From Pseudo-nitzschia pungens (lineage: Eukaryota; Bacillariophyta; Bacillariophyceae; Bacillariales; Bacillariaceae): 64,000 bases of DNA. The DNA is taken from positions 930,001 through 994,000 of the forward strand of contig CM074764.1 in assembly GCA_037355855.1 (NCBI GenBank), in the 5' to 3' direction. Below the pieces are notes generated by a model, which was given only the letters and a program-made list of their open reading frames with translations, was not told where the DNA came from and made no database searches. Shown here in pieces: positions 21,746 to 31,887 of the stretch (position 1 is the stretch's first letter; each line of letters opens with the position of its first letter). Both the position numbers and the translations under genes were made by a program.

Positions 21746-21981
21746 ATCGATGTATCAGTATTTACAGGCTTTGGTGACTCGGGAGATATACGAAAAGTGA
21801 TGGACAGTGTGTAACCAACTTCCTCGGAATTCCTTTCCGACAGAGTGAAACGGTGTGCTACAAATATACATAGTTTTTGGGAAAGTTCTTGACAAGTTAG
21901 GTGCCGGATTTGTTCTATTCCGTTAGAGCTGATGCTTATTGGATTGCGTCGGATTGCGTTTTCTGTAATGCGCATGCGTGT

Positions 21982-23244
21982 TTACAGAGCGTTGCGCTCC
22001 TTGGAAACCGCCCGCAGCTTGAGGTTCGATTGCGGAGCCGCCGTGGCCCGGAAGGAATCCACCGCCGCGCCGACGGTCTTCTCGGATCCCTTCGACCATC
22101 GTGAGGCACTGGCGCTTCCGACGAGGAGGAACGGCCTGGTCGCTGCCCCTGGGCAGCGTGGCGACGATTCGCGATCGGCGGGGGACCTCGGTCTGCGTCG
22201 CCTGGCTCAGGGTCGAGAAGCTCACGTCGAGGACCTTGTAGGAGCCGTCCGCCGACAGGGTCGATTTCTTCACCTTGACATCGGTGGGTTGTCCGTAGAA
22301 GGAGAATCGTCCCCGTGGTCCGAAAGAGAGACTTGATCAGGAACTTGATCCTTCACGTCTCCCAGAGCTGCGCCGTTCAGAGAGGGTGTGACGGCCAAAA
22401 AGGCACCGTCACCCGTCTTGGTGTCGCGGCATTCGACGTCATAGACGGCACCGGTGGCTGTTTGGTGGAGGTGGTCGTCGTGGCACAAGAGCGAGATAGA
22501 GTGGCAATGATGTCAGCGTGGGAAAAAACCATGCGTTAGAGGCAAACGTAGCGAGTGAATCGGTATGCACACATGGGCATGCGTCGTGAAGGCTAGGGCA
22601 CGTGAACGAAGATCCTTCGTGTCGACTTTTCCCTGCTTTCCCGAATGCCTTCGGCATTTTCTACACGTCAACATCTGCTACCGTGAACAACTGAATCGCT
22701 CTCATTCCCACTTGATCAGATTCCGTTCCGTTCGCAAAATTTGACTGCCAGACGACTCATGCAATCCCCGAAATAGTAGGAACACCCTCCACAACTGCCG
22801 ATTGTCGTTTTCTCACTTACCAAGCGGCCAGGGAGACTGAAAACTCGTAACCACCGGCATCTTCTCTCCATTGCCACCGGCCACCAAAATCTCGGCCAGC
22901 ACATTCCCCGATTTGGCGTCCCGAGAAATCTCCGTCCCTTCTCGCAACAAGACTCCGGTTTCTGGCTTGGACTTTCCGGCCTGGCCCGAGACCCCCATGG
23001 GCATGGCAACGCCTCCGGTTCGCAAAAAGTCGTCGATATCGGTCGTTTCCACGGCCTGCGCGTCGGTTGGTAAGAGAGCGGAAGCAAAAAACGCGGCACC
23101 CCCGCCCAGAATGGATCCGATGGCCTGTCGCCGGGAAGGGTTCTCCTTGATGGAGAGTCCCGCGCAGATCGGGGGGAGCTGAACGCAGACCAGCGCCAAG
23201 CAGGAAACAAAGAGGATTGCCGATTGTTTGGAGATTGCCATCAT
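21982..23244 (-). pseudogene. PsbP-like thylakoid lumen protein, one intron, three apparent frameshifts
   Basis: Exon 1 (23244-22822) starts MMAISKQSAILF, an ER signal peptide ending near ICAG. It continues with a basic stretch, a twin-arginine SRRQAIGS, a hydrophobic core and TDAQA: a tripartite thylakoid-lumen presequence. The mature part includes FQSPWPL. A GTAAGT donor follows (intron 22821 to about 22461, acceptor CAAACAG). Exon 2 continues in phase as ATGAVYDVECRDTKTGDGAF. Three single extra bases (near 22344, 22324 and 22129) then break the frame; reading past them yields RGRFSFYGQPTDVKVKKSTL, VLDVSFSTLSQATQTE, VLLVGSASASRW and a TAA at 21982. The pattern fits PsbP-domain lumenal proteins (photosystem II or assembly). 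Either it is a recent pseudogene or the assembly has indel errors. Confidence 0.72.
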
Positions 23245-23863
23245 TTCTATGTCCGATACTATCAATTTGATTTTAGTTTGTCGATCTGGTGTGTCCGAAA
23301 TCCCTACCCTGATTCTGAGTTCTCGAATTGTTTTGATATGAAACCATATCCCATGCAAGAACACTACTTGATTCTTGCTTTTGACATGGTCTACCAGCTG
23401 TTTCTACAGTAGCATGCTTCGATGATGCTGATGCCATTTTCAAAAGCATCCGGTGTTGGTTGAGTGCGTCATCGAGTCAGACGTGTCAAAAAGATATTTT
23501 GTTGATTTTTGCTGATTGAAAAATTGATCAAGGATGAGGTTAAAATCATTCAAGTTTTGGTCGCAGCGTGACCAAAATCCGACGTTCAAAGTGAAATTTT
23601 GGTCCTGCAATGATGAAAATGTTGCGTTGTTGTACTGCTATGTTGGTCTGTACGGCCGGTACTAGGTACGAGTAAGATCTTACCCAGCAGCAGTACAATA
23701 CATCATTTCTGCAGAAAGAATTGTTCGCTGACAGATAGAGACAGGAATGAGTATTGAATACCAGTATCTTTTGTTCCATGCACACATTTCGGTCGCATTC
23801 CTGAAGTCCAAAAGCCCATGCCCAGTGCGAGCGTTTCGCCCGCAACTAAGATATTCAATAAGC
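23245..23863. other. Intergenic spacer
   Basis: No supported gene. TACGAGTAAGATCTTACC near 23667-23684 belongs to the recurrent spacer motif family. ORFs on the minus strand between 23546 and 24020 cross the start of the BTB pseudogene and look like shadows. Confidence 0.45.
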
Positions 23864-25039
23864 CATGGGTTGGACGAAAGAGCCCAACAAACCCCCGACG
23901 TGCAGCGATTGGAAGATAAGTCTTGTACGGTCGGGATATGGAAACAATAGCAGCAGCAACGACAGCAGCAATGACGATGTCGCACAAGCGGGCAGACAAT
24001 CGGTCATCTACGCGGTTCACAGAGTGACCCTTTGACAGAGGAGTGATTACTTACAGCGGGAATTCCTGTGCTCGCCTGATAAAAATCTTCAACAAAGCGA
24101 CATCGTTTTGCCACAGGCGCTTTCGCAAAAAGGGTTTGATTGGACAAAGGACGCCCTTGAAATATTACTGGACCCATGTTTCCATCCGAAAGAGCTAATA
24201 GCGCGGAGGCGTATCAGCTATGGTATTTGGTCGATTACCTCCAATTCACTATGGGACTTCTCGTAAGGGGAGGAGATGGGCAGGTTGTCAAAGCTTGGTT
24301 TTGCAACACTTTCCATACAGCTGAACTAACTGAAGGACCGGGAGATCTTTACTATGCAGTTAAGGAATTCTTTGTGGTATGTTTCAAGCTTGAGCGGCCT
24401 CTGTCTATGTTTGCCAATTTTCGTATTTGGAACTGGATTTCGAATGCGACCAATGCGAATCCGTTTTGGGTGGAAGCATTGTACGAAGGATGCAAGGAAT
24501 TACGAGCAGCAGGTTTCGATCTGGATTAATTTAGATTTATGGTTGCCTATTTTTGCGTTCAAAAAGGTTCCAGGTCTATGGCACCAAATGCCCTGCTCGC
24601 CAATGAGGCAGATGTGCCCTTCTGACTGTATATTGCATCGTGTCTATCCGATAGAATTGTTGGTCGAGAAGTAGGATGGAGCAATGACCTTACCTATTTT
24701 CTGGAAAAGAACATGGTACTATCATACGATGTGCTTCTAGAGCTCGCGAGTGAAAGAATCTTGCCCAAGATCGATCCAAATGCCGCATTGATGTTCGTTG
24801 AGTTGGGTAACAGATTACGACAAGATTTAGTAATAGTGATAGACGATAGTGGCAACAGTGAAGAGCGTAGGGTTGAATCGTTAACCGGATTTCAAAAACG
24901 ATGCATTAATACTCTGGTCGATTTTCAACTGGAAAATCGAGGGAATCAAGCATTACTAGTAAGGGACATGGCCATTCAGGTGAGTTCGAAGTATCCTCCT
25001 CCTCGTCGTCCACTACTACTAGTTGCTACAAGAACATGA
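23864..25039 (+). pseudogene. BTB/POZ-coiled-coil family pseudogene (copy B)
   Basis: It starts MGWTKEPNKPPTCSDWKISL and reaches VIYAVHRVTL before a TGA. Other frames continue the family pattern: FDWTKDALEILLDPC, LWYLVDYLQFTMG, GPGDLYYAVKEF and ELRAAGFDLD, then a stop. Further on come NEADVPF, a stop, SNDLTYFLEKNMVLSYDVL, PKIDPNAALMF, TGFQKRCINTLVDF and VSSKYPPP. Several stops and frameshifts show it is dead. The C-terminal coil is missing. Order and orientation match copies C to F downstream. Confidence 0.88.
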
Positions 25040-25637
25040 TCAGGGTGTGCTTTCCTGTCTACTGGAATTCTTTTACTGACTTAGTCACTCAAAGGAGGGG
25101 GAGAAGTGCAGCGCAAGTGGTCTTCAGTATTGTTTATGAGCTCACTGCTTCCTAGAGCTTTGCTGTAGAGGAACTTGCTGCTGTTACTACTAGTAGTAGT
25201 ACTATTGCGTTTGTTGCTGCTCAAGCATGCTGGTCTTAGTAGTACCTTCTCCCGTCTGTCCGTGGACACCCTTCGTAGTTGACGCATCGTTGGGATGAGC
25301 TCGCCCTTACCACCGAAACTTTTTTTGACACCTCGAGATCGAGGGACGAAGGGCATAAATACCGTAATTACTACTGTAATTACCGTACATGTACCGGTAA
25401 GGTTTACGATATCCTCGACGACAACCTATTTTCTGCTTCGTAAGCTTCCTCGTAACGGCTGTCCATAACTTACTGATTGCAACCCTTTTTTTTCTCAGAA
25501 GAATGGGATATATCACGGTGACACCAGCTAACCGTACCTTGCACCTGAAAACTCTGTCGGAAGATCAAAACATACGATAGTCCTATTGGTTTGTCTTGCC
25601 TATTCACCCAACGAAGTAATTTTTCGGACAATTGGAT

Positions 25638-27014
25638 ATGTATTGGACGAAAGATCCCGTCGAAGCGCCAGATTTCAGTGATTGGAAGGTCAGCCTGGTC
25701 CACTCGGGAAGTGATGGTGACCAGCAAGATGAAAGCGCCAAAACTGAGGAGAAAGTGGTTACCTACCATGTTCATCGGGTGTTCCTTGGGTCCAGAAGTC
25801 ACTACTTTCACCGGTTGTTCTCGTCGTCGTCTGATTCCTCGTTGTCTTTTTCAGAGGCCAAAAATTGTCACAACAAAATAGTGCTTCCACGGACACTTTC
25901 GGACGAGGCCTTCCTGTGGACTAGAGATGCCTTCGAGATATTCTTGGACCAGAGTTATCGAAAGGAGCTGGTGCCGGCGACACGTATCAGCTTGCAAACA
26001 CTTGTCGCATTATGGCATTTGGTCGATTACCTCCAACTCACAGACGAATTCGATCCGAAAGGGCAATGCAAGGGCGTAATGATTAGACAGTGGATGTGGA
26101 ATACTTTGAATGCAGCTGAACTGGAGAGAGGACCGGGAGATCTGTACCACGCAGTGAAGGAATTTCGTGCAGCAGGTTTCAACCTCGAGAAAGTACAGTC
26201 TATGATTGCCAAATTCTGCGTCGGGAAAGGACCAAGTTCTATTGCACTTACCCAAATTTCCGAAGAAGCCGATGTGCCCTTGTGGCTTGATATTGTTTCA
26301 TTCTTGTCAAAAGAAACCAATCAATATGATGCCACAGCGTGGAGCTTGAACATTGCAAATTTTCTTAAGAAGAATGATGTTTCATACGGTGTATTTCAAC
26401 AGCTCACAAGCAAAAGCATTCTGATCGAGGTTCACCCAAAGGCCGCAGTGGTGTTTATGGATTTGGACCATGATTTGAAAGCAAGTTCGAACGAATCAGT
26501 TACAGAAATTCGAGAACAGTGGGTTGATGCCCTGGTCAAAGCTGAACTACAGAAGCCAGAGAACGAAGAATTGAGAGGCCTTGCCGTACCGGTGATTTCA
26601 AAGTATCCACCGCTCGTGTCCTTGTATTTGAAACAAACCCTGAATTGTTTCAACAGCGAGATTAATAAGCTTCGAGAACAAAATCGTATCGAGACTGATA
26701 AATTACGACAACAAAATCGTATCGCGACTAATAAACTACGTATCGAGACTGATAAACTACGACAACAAAATCGTATCGAGACTGATAAACTACAAAGTGA
26801 GATTGGAAAGCTATGGGGAGAAGGTTGTAAGCTAAAGGAAAAGAATCAAACGCTGCGGCGGAAAAAAAGGTCACTAAAACGAAAGGGACGGGAGGACTCA
26901 TACGTGTACGATCTACCGATATATAGAAGTACTTCATATCCGACATCTCAGACAAATGTGGATAAGGATAGTGATAGTGAAGTCGACACGCCGGCAATAA
27001 ACTCTCGGACGTAG
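25638..27014 (+). CDS. BTB/POZ domain protein with C-terminal coiled coil (copy C)
   Basis: 458 aa from the ATG at 25638 (MYWTKDP); six bases upstream the frame only offers TTG. The BTB-like fold has FSDWKVSLV, TYHVHRVFLGSRSHYFHRLF, WTRDAFEIFLDQSY and LVALWHLVDYLQLTDEF (about residues 12-135). A BACK-like helical block follows, with GDLYHAVKEFRAAGFNLEKV and AKFCVGKG, then VPLWLDIVSFLS and KSILIEVHPKAAVVF. Residues about 335-420 form a coiled coil built from an 11-residue repeat, RQQNRIETDKL, encoded by 33-base units at 26673-26792. The tail is basic, then acidic. Family knowledge: BTB proteins often dimerise and recruit Cul3 ligases; that role is inferred. It has no intron or signal peptide, so it is probably cytosolic or nuclear. 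Confidence 0.85.
   Translation: MYWTKDPVEAPDFSDWKVSLVHSGSDGDQQDESAKTEEKVVTYHVHRVFLGSRSHYFHRLFSSSSDSSLSFSEAKNCHNKIVLPRTLSDEAFLWTRDAFEIFLDQSYRKELVPATRISLQTLVALWHLVDYLQLTDEFDPKGQCKGVMIRQWMWNTLNAAELERGPGDLYHAVKEFRAAGFNLEKVQSMIAKFCVGKGPSSIALTQISEEADVPLWLDIVSFLSKETNQYDATAWSLNIANFLKKNDVSYGVFQQLTSKSILIEVHPKAAVVFMDLDHDLKASSNESVTEIREQWVDALVKAELQKPENEELRGLAVPVISKYPPLVSLYLKQTLNCFNSEINKLREQNRIETDKLRQQNRIATNKLRIETDKLRQQNRIETDKLQSEIGKLWGEGCKLKEKNQTLRRKKRSLKRKGREDSYVYDLPIYRSTSYPTSQTNVDKDSDSEVDTPAINSRT
26673..26792 (+). repeat. 33-bp in-frame tandem repeat encoding an 11-residue coil unit
   Basis: Units at 26673-26705, 26706-26738 and 26760-26792 encode REQNRIETDKL, RQQNRIATNKL and RQQNRIETDKL. A 21-base partial unit (RIETDKL) sits at 26739-26759. 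The units are nearly identical at the DNA level, so the expansion is recent. Confidence 0.9.
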
Positions 27015-28030
27015 TCGTTCGGCTCTTAGGCAATTTCTTTTTCCCCACTTTATTTGTCGATTATTGCATTGGATCCACACAAGACACGCTCTGTGCGTTG
27101 CAAACTATGGCGAATCATATTTCGATAGAAGTTTCTCTTCGTTAAGCAGAAAGGATCACCATTACATTGTGTTGGCGGGCGAGGAAAAGTTTCTTTGCAC
27201 TGCAATTAGTTGGTGTTTCGCAAATGTTCCGTGCAACCATAACGGGATAGATTTTGATGTTCCTCTTTTTAAGAGCAACCAGAGGCTCAGAGCACATCCC
27301 TATGCAATGCTAGCAACGGTTCATAATATATTCAAAGATATTTTGCACCTTGGGAAGCCTCACGCTTGTAAAATCCATGGTTGGCTTGCACAAAGAATCC
27401 CCTCAAGAATTCATCTCTATGTTGGACTTCCTTCGGGTTGCTTCAAACATTCATCAAACCTAATTGCACCAAGTGCCAAATAGCCAATAACAATTTCAAA
27501 GGTCAGGGATGCACATGTAGCAATCGCCTCTGCACATTTGTAATTCCCTGTTCATTGGTGTCTAACGCATGTCGTACAGCAAAAAGACTTTCACGACAAG
27601 AACACTTTTCAAAAAAAGCATGTCCAACCAAAAAGAAAAAAAAATGGTAAAAAATGAGTCCCAGATTGATTCCTCTAAAACCTTGATGCAGCTTAAGTGT
27701 TTAGTAGGATTCTAGAGACGGAAATTGTAAGCATGTTGTGAAAGCGGCTATACCTTTTTTGATCTTCAATCGATTTGATTTTTTGACGTTAGAAAACCAA
27801 TCCTCGACCACCCGATAAGTAGGGGTCATAAATTTACCAGAAACAGCATTTTTGAGGTTACGAATATCCACAACGGTAGCAAGAAACTTTCTTGTTCGAG
27901 GGGTTTAGAATACGGTACTAATGCATTCTAGTATGATGTGCTTTCATCATAACTGTACCTGAAGGTGCGAAATGATCTCTTTCTTTGTCTTTACTACTCG
28001 CTCGGCGAAGAATTCGAAAGATACAAGGTC
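27015..28030. other. Spacer between BTB copies with a possible decayed gene
   Basis: A 139-codon ORF at 27064-27483 (MHWIHTRHALCV...) and readable fragments in another frame near 27375-27460 (MVGLHKESPQEF, MLDFLRVASNIHQT) hint at a decayed coding sequence. I recognise no family and do not call a gene. An A-rich tract lies near 27629-27645. Confidence 0.35.
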
Positions 28031-28712
28031 ATTCGTTCGACGGAAGAGTCCGCCGATGTTCCTAAAAACAGAGATCGGAAGGTAAGTTCTTCCGGGAGAG
28101 GGTAACAATGGCATTCCTTGTAATACCCGGTCCGAGAAACAGGTGGTCACTTACCATGCCCATCCAGTGATGCTTCGGCGGAAAAAGCCACTACCACTTT
28201 GATGGGATGTTCTCGTCCTCGCCATTCTCGGAATCCCAAAGTTGCCGCAGCGAAATAATGCTGCCGCAGAGAATTTCAGACGGAGCCTTCTATTGGACAA
28301 GAGATTCATTTGAGATACTTCTTCAGCCGTTTTGTTGCAAAGAGAGCGTGTCGCGCTTAGGCATAAGGTTGGGCCTGTTTGTCGCGTTGTGGTATATGGT
28401 CGATCATCTCCTAATCACCGAAGAATTCTGTGTGGATGGACAGGGGGCAGGGCGACGCGGTAATGACAAAAGATTTGAGGTCCAGGGTTTTGTGCGGAAC
28501 TAACCGGGAAAAGGATCGGGAGATCTGTACCACGCAGTCCGGAAATTCCGAGAGGTACATTTTCAATCAGAGAAGGCGCAGCCTTTGATTGCCAGATTTC
28601 GTTGCCTTCTTTGACCAAAGAGGTGGATGTGACTTTTTTGGTGTTAGATATTGCATCGTTCTTATCCGATGCCCATGTAGCCATATTGATGAGGATTGCA
28701 TTAAAATGAGCG
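28031..28712 (+). pseudogene. BTB/POZ family pseudogene, heavily decayed (copy D)
   Basis: Family blocks are readable across frames: IRSTEESADV and RDRKVSS at the start; then WSLTMPIQ-like decay; FSESQSCRSEIMLPQRISDG, FYWTRDSFEILLQPF and FVALWYMVDHLLITEEF; then GSGDLYHAVRKF and IARF; finally EVDVTFLVLDIASFLSDAH. The start Met and both conserved Trp of the N-terminal motif are lost, and stops and frameshifts are frequent. No coiled coil remains. Confidence 0.82.
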
Positions 28713-29869
28713 ACACCGATACACATCTTTTACACTCCATTCTTTAGGTCATGTTTCGACCCGAAGACTTGCCCCCCATCGGAATCTGTTCCTCTCCCGC
28801 TCATTCCTGTATCGCATCTACAGTCATCGGCGATAAACGATCGGGTTGGCTCGATCAACACATTCAAAGTTAACTGCGGTCGGAGTTGCACCGTCTTCAT
28901 GGTGAAAACCCTGACGCACAATTTGTGGTACGTGCGGCGGAATTGTTTGATTCGAGTGGCTCGAGGGCGGAGGCAGTGGCGTCTTCCCTTGACTGCTCCG
29001 GAGAACCCTCAAACGCCACGGGCTTCTTAGCATTTTGAGAAGACAGGTTATCGGAGCTGTTATCTGATTCGTCGCAGCTCGGTTCGGACAATGAACACTT
29101 TCCATGAAGGAAGTCTCTCCACGGTCATCAGGTCCGCTGGATCATTCCTGCTCACTTCGGAAGCAGACAAATCTGCCTGCTGCTATACCTCGTGTTTGAC
29201 AGACCCAAATAATGGTCACACAATTCTTGGCACCTTTGCAAGAGAGACCGAGCGGATTGATTGACGGAAGCTGCTCGTTAGTACTTCAACTCAAGTTCAG
29301 AGTTGTGCCAGTTGCCAGTACCAGTACTCGTAGTCGCAAGAAATGATCCTCAATCAAAACACCAAGGGAATGTACTTCGTATCTTTTATCCTTCCGCACG
29401 TACCGTAATATGGTGGCCTATCGTACGTTTTACAGTACGAAGTAAGTTACTGTAAATAATGAATGGCAGTTGTTGAGAAGGAAGATCTTCGCGCCATATT
29501 TTTCTCGTTTCAAATTTTCCTTGGTAAGGTTAATACTTTACTCCATATGTGTAAAGTACACGTAACCTTACTTGTGCTACGAAATACGATGAAAAAACAC
29601 AGGACGGAGTAGGAGCGGGTTTTTGGCTCATTATGCCGTCGAGGGGAAAACGTTCTTGGAGCGTTCATAAGGCAAACAATCCGTGAACTATCTACGGTAA
29701 TCTTATCGGTATGGACACGTACTCATACTTCCTCTTTTTCACAAGACGACGTAGTGTTAGAATAGCATACGGTATTACACACAATATCTGCTAATCCTCG
29801 CTCACAGTGCTCGTCCTCGTGGGTACTTACTCTTTACACTCAGTAGGCTTTCGCGTTTCATACCAAGCC
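28713..29869. other. Intergenic spacer upstream of BTB copy E
   Basis: No supported gene. GTAAG-type and TACGAAGTA words recur between 29330 and 29580 (for example GTTTTACAGTACGAAGTAAG). Minus-strand ORFs at 28730-29105 have no recognisable features. Confidence 0.45.
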
Positions 29870-31411
29870 ATGAATTGGACCAAAGCGCCAGACAAACCAC
29901 CTGAATACAGCGACTGGAAGATAACCCTTGAGCATCCGGAGCGCTGTGTCGACTGCAAAGACTGTCTGCCCACCCATTACAATCGCAACGATACGGGTTG
30001 CCCCGGTCTAGAACCGGCCACCTATGCCATCCATCGCGTCTTCCTGGGCCATCGATTTCAATACTTTGAGCGGGAATTCTCGTCCTCGGAATCGCAAGAA
30101 GGCCACACCAAAATTGTCGTGCCGGGAGAGCTCTCGCCGGAGGCATTCTTTTATGTCAAGGAGGCGTTCGAGCTCTTGCTCGAAGCGTGTTATCGCGAAG
30201 AAGTTTCGAGAGATACGTGCATGGATTTGCGAATACTGGCTACATTGGGTTATTTGGCCGATCGTCTCGAATTCAAGTGGGGAGATTTCTGCTTGGGGGC
30301 CTCGGACCTCGACAGTCGGATGGAGTGGCTTTTGGATGTAACCGAGGACTGCATCGATCGCGACGAGAGGGTTGCAGGTTTCTACCATGCCGTCAAGGAA
30401 TTCCGTGCGGTTGGTTTCGATGCGAAGCAAGCTACGTCTCTGATTGCAAAATTTTGCGTCAGAGTGGGGTACAAGTCCATGGAACCGGATAAGTGCCTCG
30501 ATCGTGAGGCAGATGTTCCCTTGTGGGTGAACATAGCAAAGCTCCTATCGGCCCCAACTGCGGTTGGTTTCCGTGACGCAGGATGGTGCAACGCGGTTAC
30601 ACGTTTTCTGCTGAGAAAGCGTTCCGAGGGTACACGTCCCGATTACGAATCATTTCTAGAGCTAACCAACCCGTGTGTAATGCCCGATGTTCCCCGGCAC
30701 CTCGTAACGGATTTTTTAGCGATGGAACACGACTACCGCCAAGAGTTGAAGGAGGGACACCCAAGTGGCCAGACCGAAGGCCCGGGGAATGGATGCCTTA
30801 CAGAATTGGAAAAGCGATGCATTCTTAGTCTAACCGCACAAAACCTGGAGGTCGATTCACTTCCTGTGCAGCAAGCGATCACCCAGATGTCATTGCATCC
30901 GCCCCTAATCTCATTTTATGTGAATTGGACTTTGCGGAAACTCCAAAGAACAAATAAGAAGCTTCGAGCAACGGAAGACAAATGCAGAGAAACTGAGGAC
31001 ACTTTCCGAGAAACAAATGAGACCCTCCAGCAAACCAAAGTATCCCTCCAAGAAACACGGAACGAATTCCGAGGAACAAAAGATATCCTCCGGCAAAAGT
31101 CAACCCACATCCTACGAACAGAACAGATTCTTCGACAAACAAGACACGAGCTTCAACGAACAAGAGATATTCTCCAAAAAAGAGACGAGGCCCTCTACAA
31201 TACGAATCGGAGCCTCCTACAAAAGGATGAAAGCCTTCGAGAGAAAGAAGATGCCCTTCAAAAGGCAAGAGAAAAGCTCCGAACAACGTATGAAAAGGCC
31301 ACCGAAAACGAAACCCGATTGGTCCAAGCGCTGAAAAAGTATGGACACACCGTAACTGTTGTGGGAGAAAAGCGAAAGCGAACCAGTGGGTCATCTGCAT
31401 TGGCGGTTTGA
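29870..31411 (+). CDS. BTB/POZ domain protein with long heptad coiled coil (copy E)
   Basis: The start at 29870 gives MNWTKAPDKPP, as in the paralogues; the upstream in-frame Met at 29807 is outside the conserved start. 513 aa. The BTB-like part has YSDWKITLEH, a CxxC-containing insert (RCVDCKDCLP), TYAIHRVFLGHRFQYFEREF, VKEAFELLLEACY and LATLGYLADRLEFKW. The BACK-like block has FYHAVKEFRAVGFDAKQATS and AKFCVRVGYKSM, then VPLWVNIAKLLS. Residues about 365-475 are an almost pure heptad series (LRATEDK, CRETEDT, FRETNET, LQQTKVS and so on, about 16 units), encoded by degenerate 21-base repeats. The C-terminus is basic (GEKRKRTSG), like the end of copy A. Probably an oligomeric adaptor; partner unknown. 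Confidence 0.87.
   Translation: MNWTKAPDKPPEYSDWKITLEHPERCVDCKDCLPTHYNRNDTGCPGLEPATYAIHRVFLGHRFQYFEREFSSSESQEGHTKIVVPGELSPEAFFYVKEAFELLLEACYREEVSRDTCMDLRILATLGYLADRLEFKWGDFCLGASDLDSRMEWLLDVTEDCIDRDERVAGFYHAVKEFRAVGFDAKQATSLIAKFCVRVGYKSMEPDKCLDREADVPLWVNIAKLLSAPTAVGFRDAGWCNAVTRFLLRKRSEGTRPDYESFLELTNPCVMPDVPRHLVTDFLAMEHDYRQELKEGHPSGQTEGPGNGCLTELEKRCILSLTAQNLEVDSLPVQQAITQMSLHPPLISFYVNWTLRKLQRTNKKLRATEDKCRETEDTFRETNETLQQTKVSLQETRNEFRGTKDILRQKSTHILRTEQILRQTRHELQRTRDILQKRDEALYNTNRSLLQKDESLREKEDALQKAREKLRTTYEKATENETRLVQALKKYGHTVTVVGEKRKRTSGSSALAV
30962..31290 (+). repeat. Degenerate 21-bp repeat array encoding heptads
   Basis: About 16 consecutive units, mostly 21 bases, each begin with CTC/CTT/TTC and encode L/F-x-x-T-x-x-x. 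Two units deviate in length (24 and 18 bases). This indicates growth of the coiled coil by repeat duplication followed by divergence. Confidence 0.85.
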
Positions 31412-31887
31412 TCCATTCCCATTCAATTCATGTCGAAGACAATTTAGAGACGGATTCTTTTCGATAACGATTGATAATGATACATAATTCACATAACCTC
31501 ATGATCGTGATCTCTGTTGGTCTCAACCGCTTACCACTGCGGATTACAACCGTTCACCCTTGTTTTAATCGACGCCGACGACGATAGTACTTTGAAACGT
31601 GTTCCCTTTCCACGCTACGGGTATTCATATTCACCAAGTTTATTAGAAAACTATTCTTTCTCGCTGAAGGGTAAGCGTTATGTATACATGAAAACCCAGT
31701 TTTTTCGTGTAGGCTGTAGCCTTCCCTGGAAACCATTTCTACGGTGTATCAGTCAGCTTTGAAATTTCTCTCATTCGCAAAGAGTGAGTGAGTCGTCGCT
31801 GATACATCGTTCACAATCCCATTTTCATCTCTCTCTCTCTCGCCCAAAACCATTCGACATTTCTAGAATCTGACAGAGTGAAAAAGC
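31412..31887. other. Spacer between BTB copies E and F
   Basis: No gene is supported. A (TC)n run lies near 31828-31840, about 50 bases before the start of copy F. Confidence 0.5.
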
